Assembly: GCA_002323995.1 (NCBI GenBank)
Contig: DCQY01000023.1
Location: forward strand, 1-14,425
Direction of reading: 5' to 3'
Origin: Akkermansiaceae bacterium UBA1506
GTDB taxonomy: Bacteria > Verrucomicrobiota > Verrucomicrobiia > Verrucomicrobiales > DEV007
Length of the DNA stretch: 14,425 nucleotides
Shown here: positions 1-6,428 of the stretch, piece by piece
How the letters are laid out: each line of letters starts with the position of its first letter
How positions within the stretch are numbered: position 1 is the first letter of the stretch
Translations under genes and position numbers: made by a program
The notes under the pieces: generated by a model
Databases searched by the model: none
What the model was told of the DNA's origin: nothing
What the model saw: only the letters and a program-made list of their open reading frames with translations

Positions 1-2
1 AA

Positions 3-503
3 AGACACCACGGTGAAACCGACACCGCGCTTCGAGTGAAGGATTTTGTTCAGCAATACCCGGATTGCTTTGAGCGGTCGCAGCAAGTCGGTCACATCAC
101 GGGTTCGGGCTGGATTGTCGACTCTTCTGGAAAACGCACACTACTGACTCATCATGCCAAGCTTGACCTCTGGCTTCAGCCAGGAGGACATGCTGACGGG
201 AATCCAGATTTGTTGTCGGTGGCTCTGCAAGAGTGTGTCGAGGAAACGGGGCTCAGGGCCCTGGGAACGGTCAGCACTGAGATTTTTGATTTGGATGTGC
301 ACGGCATTCCAGAACGAAAGGGCGAGCCATCGCACTTTCATTACGATATCCGGTTTCTTCTGCAGGCTGGAGAAGATGATAGTTATGTCGTGACCGATGA
401 GTCTCACGACCTCGCGTGGGTCGAAATGCAGTCGCTGGAGGACTACACCGTCGAATGGTCCATGCGCCGGATGCGTGATAAGGCGCTGAGGCACTTCACT
501 TGA
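3..503 (+). CDS. Nudix hydrolase (5' end outside window)
   Basis: This is a Nudix-fold pyrophosphohydrolase that probably cleaves a nucleoside-diphosphate-linked substrate; the substrate cannot be read from sequence. The reading frame is open to the left edge with no stop, and the residues before the first possible start (GTG at 36) continue as plausible protein (RHHGETDTALR), so I treat the gene as 5'-partial. The Nudix box follows PGGHADGNPDLL and ends QECVEETGL. Compared with the consensus GX5EX7REUXEEXGU, the first Glu is Pro and the Arg is Gln, while the metal-binding EE pair is kept. PGGHAD-type boxes are familiar in one Nudix subgroup, so loss of activity is not implied. The C-terminal half (DESHDLAWVEM) also fits the fold. 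The gene ends 15 bases before the convergent beta-propeller gene, with no terminator visible between them. Confidence 0.88.
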   Translation, partial: RHHGETDTALRVKDFVQQYPDCFERSQQVGHITGSGWIVDSSGKRTLLTHHAKLDLWLQPGGHADGNPDLLSVALQECVEETGLRALGTVSTEIFDLDVHGIPERKGEPSHFHYDIRFLLQAGEDDSYVVTDESHDLAWVEMQSLEDYTVEWSMRRMRDKALRHFT

Positions 504-518
504 GGAGTTTATCAGCCG

Positions 519-1841
519 TTATTTTACTGCGTAGAGATAATCGTCGGTTCGAATATATAGAGTTCCGTTGGCGGGGACGATACTGGAACGGATATTTACA
601 CTCTGAGACGAACCAAACATCGCAGTGTGAAGCATGACGCCTCCATTTTCACCAGCGCTGTAGACGAAGACCTCACCTAGGTGGCTGATGAAGTAAAGTT
701 TTCCATCGACGACTGTTGGAGAGGACTCAATCTTGGTCTTCCCTTCAATCCGGGAACTCCAGACAAACTTCCCGGTCGTTGGGTGGAGGCAGGTAATGAA
801 CTTGTTACGGCCGTTGAGTACGTAGAAGTAGCCGTCATAGAATGCGGGTGAGGGGACATCAGAGGTAACCTCCTTGCCCTTAGAAGTCCAGAGGTTGCCA
901 CTAGTTGAGATGTCGCCAGATCCCCCGGACTCAATGCCGTAGACTGGGGATCCCTTGGGGCCACAAATCAAGATCATACCTTCACCATAAGTCGCGGTCG
1001 GGACAAGACGCCAATGACCAATTTTCTCGGGATTGTAGGTGCTCCATCGCCAGAGTTCTTCCCCAGTCTTGGGATTATGTCCCGTGAGACAGTCGGCGCC
1101 GACGATGAGGAGTTCGTCGCGGGTGTCTGTCGTGATTGGAATAGGAGTGCTGAAAGCTTCTTTGGACTCCATCACCGCCTCGTTGTCGCGCATATGCCTC
1201 CACTTGGTTTCACCAGTAGCGGGATCCATGGCGAGAAGGTAGGAATTGATTGGTCCATCGCTACGACCATAGCCGTTGACGGGTTGGTCGCGCTGCAGAA
1301 CCTGTAGATATAAAATGTTGTTAACCAATTGGGGTGAACTGGAGAATGTCCACTGCATCGCGAACTGGCCGTAGTCTTCTTCCACGTTGCGGTGCCATAC
1401 CTGGTTGCCGTCGAAATCGAAGGCGGCAAGGTCGCCCGAACCGGTAAAGAAGAATACCAGTTTACCGTCGGTCACGGCGGAAGCACCTGCCGTATTGGTT
1501 CTTTCATCGCGCATCGCCTCGTCGCTGAATTCCTTAGACCAGACAATTTTGCCAGTGTTTGCATTGATTCGAATAGCGAGAATAGCGCTGTTATCAGCGT
1601 TGGCGGAAGTTAAGAAGATGGCATTTTCCCAAATGATCGGAGTGGAACCACCGGCGCCGGGAAGCTGAGTTTTCCAGGCCGCATCTTCCTTGGTGAAAGT
1701 GGTGGGGTAGCCGGTCTCATCGGATGAACCGTCAAAGTTTGGACCTCGCCAGTTCGGCCAGTTACTGGCTGAAACCGTAAGAGCGGATGAAGCGATCCCG
1801 ATGAGGGCTGAGGCAAGGGTAAGGTGGGCAGTTTTCTTCAT
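519..1841 (-). CDS. Secreted PQQ-like beta-propeller protein
   Basis: This encodes an exported WD40/PQQ-like beta-propeller of 440 residues. I start it at the ATG of MKKTAHLTLASALIG because a typical signal peptide follows (Lys-Lys, a hydrophobic stretch, Ala-rich end near residue 25). The longer upstream extension is not signal-like and runs into the divergent promoter region. The mature protein begins with WPNWRGPNFDG (about residues 28-38), a motif recurrent in PVC-bacterial PQQ-like proteins. Blade repeats of the form 'Asp/Asn-x-x-Thr-Gly-x-x-x-Trp' are visible (INANTGKIVW, MDPATGETKW, HNPKTGEELW, LHPTTGKFVW), matching the tryptophan-docking repeats of the fold. I see no separate enzymatic domain and no cytochrome CxxCH motif. 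It probably acts in the periplasm or cell envelope, perhaps as a BamB-like scaffold or a binding module; no specific substrate can be assigned. Confidence 0.92.
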   Translation of the reverse strand: MKKTAHLTLASALIGIASSALTVSASNWPNWRGPNFDGSSDETGYPTTFTKEDAAWKTQLPGAGGSTPIIWENAIFLTSANADNSAILAIRINANTGKIVWSKEFSDEAMRDERTNTAGASAVTDGKLVFFFTGSGDLAAFDFDGNQVWHRNVEEDYGQFAMQWTFSSSPQLVNNILYLQVLQRDQPVNGYGRSDGPINSYLLAMDPATGETKWRHMRDNEAVMESKEAFSTPIPITTDTRDELLIVGADCLTGHNPKTGEELWRWSTYNPEKIGHWRLVPTATYGEGMILICGPKGSPVYGIESGGSGDISTSGNLWTSKGKEVTSDVPSPAFYDGYFYVLNGRNKFITCLHPTTGKFVWSSRIEGKTKIESSPTVVDGKLYFISHLGEVFVYSAGENGGVMLHTAMFGSSQSVNIRSSIVPANGTLYIRTDDYLYAVK

Positions 1842-1869
1842 GAATCGAAAGAAAGTTATAGCCTCTAGA

Positions 1870-1904
1870 TTCGGTAGGCTGCTATTATCTGTCAAGCTGC
1901 CGAA
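1870..1904. repeat. Imperfect inverted repeat in divergent promoter region
   Basis: TTCGGTAG at 1870-1877 is matched by CTGCCGAA at 1897-1904, giving 8 pairs with one G-T wobble and a 19-base spacer. It lies between the divergent beta-propeller and SixA-like genes. On the minus strand a perfect TTGACA (plus-strand 1890-1895) sits inside the dyad. This is compatible with an operator, but chance cannot be excluded. Confidence 0.3.
1890..1895 (-). promoter_or_regulatory. Candidate -35 (TTGACA) for the beta-propeller gene
   Basis: There is a perfect TTGACA on the minus strand about 50 bases before the chosen ATG. No good TATAAT lies 16-18 bases downstream (the best-placed hexamers are weak), so only the -35 half is supported. 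Confidence 0.25.
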
Positions 1905-1938
1905 TAGGCAAAGACGGGGCGTCATTTGTGCAAGATTT

Positions 1939-2436
1939 ATGAAACAATTGCTCTTGATCCGACATGGCAAATCGAGCTGGGATATTTCGGAACTCTCTGA
2001 CCACGAAAGACCGCTTAATGAGCGTGGAAAGCGGGACGCTCCAAGAATGGCGGCTGCGCTGAAGAGCAGAGAAATAGAACCAGGGCATATCGCTTCGAGT
2101 AGCGCAGTAAGAGCTGCGACAACGGCTCGGATCCTCGCCGAGAGAATTAGTTATCCCGAAGCAAAAATCATCTATGACCGTTCTCTTTACCTCGCTTCTG
2201 CCAGAGAGATTCTGACTGTCGTTCAGCAGTTTGATGAATCGGTTGAGACCGCTTTTTTGTTTGGTCATAATCCCGGGATGCATGCCTTGGTAAATCGACT
2301 GGCATTGAGTGACCCGGTGGATGAGTTCCCCACGCTGGCGGTTGGTTGGCTGAACTTAAAGATAGAGTTTTGGGGTGAGGCTGAATTTGGCTGTGGAACC
2401 TTGACTGAGTTGTTGACGCCGCGAACCTTAGATTGA
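1939..2436 (+). CDS. sixA: SixA-like phosphohistidine phosphatase
   Basis: This is a histidine phosphatase superfamily protein of 165 residues, the usual length of SixA, which removes phosphate from phosphohistidine (in Escherichia coli, on ArcB and the nitrogen PTS). I start it at ATG 1939 because the protein then opens with MKQLLLIRHGKSSW, the canonical strand plus RHG motif. The in-frame extension upstream crosses the divergent promoter region and looks non-coding. Key residues are His9 (phosphate acceptor), Arg24 in RPLNERG, Arg58 in SSAVRAATTA and His110 in GHNPGM, so all core catalytic positions seem present. Downstream, a membrane protein gene starts 23 bases after the stop and could be co-transcribed. 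A generic phosphoglycerate-mutase-like phosphatase is possible, but short length and RHGKS favour SixA. Confidence 0.88.
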   Translation: MKQLLLIRHGKSSWDISELSDHERPLNERGKRDAPRMAAALKSREIEPGHIASSSAVRAATTARILAERISYPEAKIIYDRSLYLASAREILTVVQQFDESVETAFLFGHNPGMHALVNRLALSDPVDEFPTLAVGWLNLKIEFWGEAEFGCGTLTELLTPRTLD

Positions 2437-2459
2437 GCCACAATTTCCCTTCCAGAACC

Positions 2460-3182
2460 ATGAACCAGACACCACCTCCCTTGGAAAATCCCAATCAGAT
2501 GAATCAATCTCCTGCCCAAAGCAGTGGAGGAGGAGGAAAATGCGCAGCGGGTTGCGGTATCGGTTGCCTTATCGTGGTCGCGCTGTGCGTTGCGCTGGGA
2601 ATTGGTGGCTATTTTTGGGCTAAAGGAAAAGTGGAGGAAGCTGTGGATTTGTTCACTTCTGATACCGCGGAAGAAATTGTGGCCCCCAAAGCCCCTAAGC
2701 TTCAGGTCGAGCAGGTGCTGGCTAGATTTGATCAATTTGCTGATGAAATGGAGGCAGGAAATGTGTCAGAACCTCTCATTCTCACCGGAGAAGAGTTGAA
2801 TCTCCTTTTACACAATCACGAGAATTTCAGCGATTTCGCCGGGATGGCAGCGGTAGAGATTGACGAAGATGTCTTGAAAGCCAGGGTGAGTATTGATCTC
2901 GAAAGTCTTGAGGTTCCGATCAACTTCATTGCTGAACAGTTTGAAGGAAGATATTTCAACGGGACCGGTGGATTCAGCCTGAATATGAACCGTGGTCGGC
3001 TTGCTCTTTATTTAGAAGAACTTGAGGTCAATGGAATGAAAGTTCCTGAAATCTACATTCAGGAGATGAGTGAAGAAAACCTTTTTAAGGATCTCCAGAA
3101 CACCCCCGAAATAGATAATTTCTTCAGCAAGCTTTCAGACCTCAAAGTCGAAGATGGAAAGATGATTATCGTACCGAAATAG
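2460..3182 (+). CDS. Single-span membrane protein of unknown function
   Basis: I do not recognise this family. From the ATG at 2460 it has 240 residues. It opens with a short Pro/Asn/Gln-rich cytoplasmic tail (MNQTPPPLENPNQ). A Gly-Cys-rich stretch, GGGGKCAAGCGIGC, with cysteines at 28, 32 and 36, leads into one transmembrane helix at about 34-54. A coiled-coil-like acidic segment and an alpha/beta domain follow (about 80-240). The C-terminal part alternates beta strands (VDLKARV, LALYLEELEVNG, VEDGKMIIV), suggesting a small periplasmic beta-rich domain. A TTG at 2433 would overlap the SixA-like stop and add nine residues, but ATG 2460 begins the typical tail. The gene follows sixA by 23 bases and ends 9 bases from the convergent FmdB-like gene. 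Confidence 0.8.
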   Translation: MNQTPPPLENPNQMNQSPAQSSGGGGKCAAGCGIGCLIVVALCVALGIGGYFWAKGKVEEAVDLFTSDTAEEIVAPKAPKLQVEQVLARFDQFADEMEAGNVSEPLILTGEELNLLLHNHENFSDFAGMAAVEIDEDVLKARVSIDLESLEVPINFIAEQFEGRYFNGTGGFSLNMNRGRLALYLEELEVNGMKVPEIYIQEMSEENLFKDLQNTPEIDNFFSKLSDLKVEDGKMIIVPK

Positions 3183-3191
3183 GAGGCTCGA

Positions 3192-3446
3192 TCACATTTT
3201 TTCATAGGTGCCCTCATCGCGCTTTTCCAGAACGGTAAAACCTGCTTTCTTTGCGTCGGTGACTGAAAGTGGCTTGGTGATTTTTGGCGAGTTTATCCCC
3301 TTGGAAACCAGTTTTTTGAGAGGAGTTCGACAGAGAGGACACCGGTCCAAAGGAGGGCGTGTGACCGGGCGGCGCAATTCAAATCCTTGACTACAAATTC
3401 GGCAGCCTCTTTCCAAGTCGATCGCGATGTATTCGTAAATCGGCAT
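3192..3446 (-). CDS. FmdB-type zinc-ribbon protein
   Basis: This is a small putative regulatory zinc-ribbon protein of 84 residues in the FmdB/CxxC family. It starts MPIYEY, the hallmark of the family, and has two CxxC knuckles, CRIC (15-18) and CPLC (36-39), expected to bind one zinc. Between MPIYEY and the first knuckle there is an insertion (IAIDLERG) compared with the common MPIYEYxCxxC form. The C-terminal half (residues 46-84) is charged and without obvious motifs. The family was named from a formamidase regulator but has no firmly general function. It lies downstream of rpsN on the same strand, with an intrinsic terminator between, so it probably has its own promoter or receives only read-through. 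It converges with the membrane protein gene to its left. Confidence 0.88.
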   Translation of the reverse strand: MPIYEYIAIDLERGCRICSQGFELRRPVTRPPLDRCPLCRTPLKKLVSKGINSPKITKPLSVTDAKKAGFTVLEKRDEGTYEKM

Positions 3447-3511
3447 CGTCTAATTATCCGGTGACAGGTGACGCTTTGCAACTCAATTGGCGAGGCGCTT
3501 ACACAGGGCAC

Positions 3512-3538
3512 AAAAAAAGCGAAGCCGGATGGCCTCGC
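3512..3538 (-). terminator. Rho-independent terminator of rpsN
   Basis: Read on the minus strand, GCGAGGCC and GGCTTCGC form an 8-pair stem (one G-T wobble) around a 4-base ATCC loop. Seven Ts follow directly (plus-strand A run 3512-3518). It begins about 30 bases after the rpsN stop, the expected position for its terminator. Confidence 0.82.
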
Positions 3539-3569
3539 CTTTGGAAAGATCCTTCGGTTGGACCTCCGA

Positions 3570-3839
3570 CTACCAACTTGACTTGGTAACCCCTGGTATC
3601 ATGCCGTGGGAGGCAAGTTCGCGAAACGTGATCCGAGACATCTTAAAGCGACGAAGATAACCACGGCGACGACCGGTGACCTCACAACGGTTGACCAGAC
3701 GAGTGGGGCTTGCGTCGCGGGGAAGCATCGTAAGACCAGCGTAGTCTTTTTCTGCCTTCAGCTTAGCACGAAGCTTGGCGTACTTTTCTACAGTACGCCC
3801 TTTCCGCTTGTTTCTGGAGATCCAACTCTTCTTTGCCAT
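3570..3839 (-). CDS. rpsN: 30S ribosomal protein S14 (zinc-free type)
   Basis: This encodes ribosomal protein uS14 of 89 residues, a component of the 30S head that binds 16S rRNA near S3 and S10. The protein begins MAKKSWISRNKRK and ends with the conserved S14 core: RCEVTGRRRGYLRRFKMSR, then FRELASHGMIPGV and a KSSW tail. It has one cysteine only, so it is the 'C-minus' long form that does not bind zinc, unlike the roughly 61-residue form with two CxxC knuckles. It stands alone, with no other ribosomal protein genes around it, and has its own intrinsic terminator. This differs from the usual position in the spc operon. A stand-alone S14 gene is also known from Chlamydia, so this may be a lineage trait rather than a paralogue. 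Confidence 0.97.
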   Translation of the reverse strand: MAKKSWISRNKRKGRTVEKYAKLRAKLKAEKDYAGLTMLPRDASPTRLVNRCEVTGRRRGYLRRFKMSRITFRELASHGMIPGVTKSSW

Positions 3840-3974
3840 GGGGAGGGGAATTTACGCGTTTTGACCAGAATACAAGCGGAAATTCAGGATTTCAGGAGCT
3901 TAGGACGCTTTTGGAGACTATTTTGGCCGGGTGAGGAGTGGCTTGGAGGAAAATACCCAATGTTTCAATCTGGG

Positions 3975-5069
3975 CTAGCGAACTACTCGGGCATTACCAC
4001 CGCCTACGATTTTCTCTACTTCTGCGAGTGAAGCCATCGTGGTATCTCCCGGAGTTGTCATGGCCAGAGCACCGTGAGCAGCACCGTAATTGATGGCTTT
4101 TGCAGGGTCATTGTGAGCGAGGAAACCATAGGCAAAACCAGAGGCAAAGCTGTCACCTCCACCGACACGGTCAAGAATTTCTAGGTTCGGGTAAGGGGTT
4201 GCCTCGTGAAATTCGTTTTCGTGCCAGCAGATAGCGCCCCAATCGTTGACAGTAGCAGTGTGGACCTCCCGCAGAGTAGTTGCAGTGGCCTTAAAATTAG
4301 GAAATTCGTTCACGGCTGTTTCGATCATGCGCTTGAAATTACTTACGTCGATCCCCCTGATATTTTCGTCCACACCTTCAACCTCGAATCCAAGGCTTGC
4401 TGTGAAATCCTCCTCGTTGCCGATCATGACATCGACGTATTTCGCAATCTCGCGATTCACCTCCTGAGCCTTGGCGAGCCCGCCAATTGCGCTCCAGAGA
4501 GAGGGGCGATAGTTGAGGTCGTAGCTGACAATCGTACCGTGCTTTTGAGCTGCTCGGCATGCTTCGATGGTCACTTCGGCGGCGGTTTCGCTAAGGGCCG
4601 CGAAGATACCACCGGTGTGGAACCAGCGGGCGCCATGATTTCCGAAGACGTCTTCCCAGTCAATGTCGCCCGGCTTGAGCTGGCTGGCAGCTGTGTTGGC
4701 ACGGTCAGGGCAGCCCACAGCACCACGAATTCCGTAGCCACGCTCTGTAAAGTTGAGGCCGTTTCGCACCTCTCTGCCGATACCGTCATAATCGCGCCAA
4801 TGGATAAAGCGCGTGTCGACTCCGCCCTGAAGAATGAAGTCCTCAACTAGACGCCCAACGGGATTGTCTGCGAATGCCGTAACACAAGCTGTTCGAAGTC
4901 CGAAGCAGCGACGCAAACCGCGGGTCACATTGTATTCCCCGCCACCTTCCCAGGCCTCGAAGTTGCGTGAAGTGTGGATTCGGCCTTCACCGGGGTCCAG
5001 GCGCAGCATGACCTCGCCGAGAGAAATTGCATCAAAGGCAACTTCGGAAGGAGACTTTATATTCAGCAT
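3975..5069 (-). CDS. PfkB-family sugar kinase (ketodeoxygluconate/ketogluconate kinase-like)
   Basis: This is an ATP-dependent carbohydrate kinase of the ribokinase/PfkB family, 364 residues, cytoplasmic. The N-terminal half has ISLGEVMLRLDPGEG (15-29) and the Gly-rich sugar-binding segment EGGGEYNVTRGLRRCFG (41-57), which resembles 2-keto-3-deoxygluconate kinases. The C-terminal PfkB signature DRVGGGDSFASGFAYG (300-315) contains the catalytic base Asp306, and the TPGDTT segment near 339 is also typical. Nothing seems truncated. The gene lies 23 bases downstream of the D-2-hydroxyacid dehydrogenase gene on the same strand, so the two are probably one operon. Likely substrates are 2-keto-3-deoxygluconate or 2-ketogluconate; fructokinase activity cannot be ruled out. 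Family confidence is high, substrate confidence low. Confidence 0.92.
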   Translation of the reverse strand: MLNIKSPSEVAFDAISLGEVMLRLDPGEGRIHTSRNFEAWEGGGEYNVTRGLRRCFGLRTACVTAFADNPVGRLVEDFILQGGVDTRFIHWRDYDGIGREVRNGLNFTERGYGIRGAVGCPDRANTAASQLKPGDIDWEDVFGNHGARWFHTGGIFAALSETAAEVTIEACRAAQKHGTIVSYDLNYRPSLWSAIGGLAKAQEVNREIAKYVDVMIGNEEDFTASLGFEVEGVDENIRGIDVSNFKRMIETAVNEFPNFKATATTLREVHTATVNDWGAICWHENEFHEATPYPNLEILDRVGGGDSFASGFAYGFLAHNDPAKAINYGAAHGALAMTTPGDTTMASLAEVEKIVGGGNARVVR

Positions 5070-5092
5070 GTTTCTGTGGCGTAAGTTGAGAT

Positions 5093-6067
5093 CTAGAATT
5101 GGTTCGCCTGAATGTAGTCGGGATCATCATTCAGGAAATTGATAAGGTTATGAGTCGCTCGGAGGGCCTGGCGCTCAACGCTTTCGTAGGTGCGGGAGGC
5201 GATGTGGCTTGTAATGATGCAGTTGGGAGTTTTGAAAAGTTTATGATTTTCAGGGGGTGGTTCCTGGTCGAGCACATCTGCTCCGTAACCAGCTGCCTTT
5301 CCGGATTCGAGAGCAGCGGCCATATCATCGGTTTGGACCAGTTCGCCACGGGCGCAGTTTAGAACAATCACGTCGTTCTGCATTTCTGCAATCTTCTCGG
5401 CATTGATCATGCCTCGGGTATTATCGTCGAGAAAGCAATGAAGACTTACGACGTTTGCCTTGGTGAGCACTTCATCCATAGAAGAGCAGCGGGTCACCTC
5501 ATTGTGGGTCGCAAACTCTTCATCAAAATATGGGTCGAAAGCGATCACCTTCATACCGAAGGCGCGAGCTCTTGTTGCGACTTCCTTACCGATTCGACCC
5601 AGCCCGATAATTCCCATGGTTTTACCAAGAATTTCGTGGCCGACAGGTTTCTTCCATCCAGCTTGCCATTTGCCGGCAATGACGTCTGTGGCATTCTCCT
5701 GAATTTTCTTTGAGAGACTAAGAAGAAGCCCGAAGGTATGTTCGGCAACGGTCGTGTGATTCACTCCTGGAGTGTTCAGCACAGGAAGTTTTTGCTCGCT
5801 CGCGTAAGCAACATCTATCTTGTCGAGGCCGATACCGTATTTGCTGATTACCTTGAGGCGGGGGAGGGATTTGTCTAACACCGTCCTCGAGATAGCATCG
5901 TCACCGCAGAGGAAGGCGTCAAACTCGCCAGCGAGATCGAGCATTGCGGACTCAGGCAGCGGTCCACGTTCGCGAGCAATTTCGAAACCTTGGGATTCCA
6001 GCAGTTCGTGATGGGGGCCAGGAGTATCCTGATAACTCGTGGTGCTAAGCAAAATACGGGTTGTCAT
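5093..6067 (-). CDS. D-isomer-specific 2-hydroxyacid dehydrogenase
   Basis: This is an NAD(P)-dependent D-2-hydroxyacid dehydrogenase of 324 residues, interconverting a 2-keto acid and a D-2-hydroxy acid in the cytoplasm. The Rossmann motif is GIIGLGRIG (152-160), with Asp178 after the second strand favouring NAD. The catalytic triad is visible: Arg240 in NCARGELV, Glu269 in DVLDQEP, and His288 in SHIASRTYESV. The substrate-binding loop KYGIGLDKID (76-85) resembles phosphoglycerate dehydrogenases and hydroxypyruvate/glyoxylate reductases. No ACT domain follows, so it is not the long SerA type. It is the first gene of a probable two-gene operon with the PfkB kinase. That pairing recalls KguD/KguK of 2-ketogluconate catabolism, where the dehydrogenase reduces 6-phospho-2-ketogluconate. 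The exact substrate is inferred, not shown. Confidence 0.93.
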   Translation of the reverse strand: MTTRILLSTTSYQDTPGPHHELLESQGFEIARERGPLPESAMLDLAGEFDAFLCGDDAISRTVLDKSLPRLKVISKYGIGLDKIDVAYASEQKLPVLNTPGVNHTTVAEHTFGLLLSLSKKIQENATDVIAGKWQAGWKKPVGHEILGKTMGIIGLGRIGKEVATRARAFGMKVIAFDPYFDEEFATHNEVTRCSSMDEVLTKANVVSLHCFLDDNTRGMINAEKIAEMQNDVIVLNCARGELVQTDDMAAALESGKAAGYGADVLDQEPPPENHKLFKTPNCIITSHIASRTYESVERQALRATHNLINFLNDDPDYIQANQF

Positions 6068-6118
6068 GTGCAGCCCGAACGGTTAGCGAAATGTGGAGCA
6101 CGGGCAAGAAACAAAATG

Positions 6119-6163
6119 CGCAGTAATGCGACAATTTACGCAGATTGAATTTTTTACGCAGAT
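6119..6163. repeat. Direct repeats and dyad in divergent regulatory region
   Basis: TTTACGCAGAT occurs at 6135-6145 and again at 6153-6163 (18-base period). A partial third copy of the core (CGCAG) lies at 6119-6123. Overlapping these, GCGACAATTTACGC (6128-6141) has dyad symmetry of the form GCGnnAATTnnCGC. The elements lie between the divergent dehydrogenase and regulator genes and touch the preferred start codon of the latter. They are candidate operators, perhaps for the adjacent regulator(s). Confidence 0.4.
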
Positions 6164-6419
6164 GTCTAACGGGATACAGCGCGAACTCGGATCTCAACCT
6201 CTCAACGAATTATTGGAAAAGTGGGGACTCGACAACCACGAACTAGTCGAGGCGAGTAAAGAGCAACTGACCCACAAGCAAGTTCAAAAAGCTCGTAAGG
6301 GGCGGCGAGTTAGTGCTAATATACAACGGAAAATTCTTAACGCACTGAAGTCGGTCACTGAAGAGAGGGGGCTTGATTCAGATTTTTCACTCGTTGATTT
6401 GTTCAATTACCATAGTTGA
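6162..6419 (+). CDS. Small helical protein, possible DNA-binding
   Basis: I do not recognise a named family. Starting at ATG 6162 gives 85 residues, beginning MSNGIQRELGSQPLNELLEKWG. Alternatives are ATG 6126 and GTG 6093, but these add unusual N-terminal residues that overlap the repeat region. The sequence is almost entirely helical. Its centre (ELVEASKEQLTHKQVQKARKGRRVSANIQRKILNALKS) has the spacing of a helix-turn-helix: a helix, a short turn at LTHKQVQKARKGRRVS, then a further helix like the end of Cro/C1-type domains. The basic KARKGRR patch supports DNA binding. It lies divergent from the dehydrogenase-kinase pair and 9 bases before the Rrf2 gene, so it is probably co-transcribed with the latter. 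Function is inferred from composition and context only. Confidence 0.65.
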   Translation: MSNGIQRELGSQPLNELLEKWGLDNHELVEASKEQLTHKQVQKARKGRRVSANIQRKILNALKSVTEERGLDSDFSLVDLFNYHS

Positions 6420-6428
6420 ACGGAACCC

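Noticed and set aside
1801..1938. N-terminal extension of the SixA-like protein
   Set aside because: It would add 46 residues that cross the divergent promoter and overlap the propeller gene; the family starts directly at MKQLLLIRHG.
1842..1970. N-terminal extension of the beta-propeller protein
   Set aside because: It would bury the signal peptide 43 residues inside the protein and overlap the SixA-like start.
2265..2735. 156-codon minus-strand open frame across the SixA-like and membrane protein genes
   Set aside because: It is antisense to two supported genes, with no motif or signal.
3606..4031. 141-codon plus-strand open frame over rpsN and the kinase 3' end
   Set aside because: It lies antisense to the certain rpsN gene and crosses into the kinase; the translation shows no domain.
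4206..4850. 214-codon plus-strand open frame inside the PfkB kinase gene
   Set aside because: It is entirely antisense to a well-supported kinase and is explained by codon-bias shadowing.
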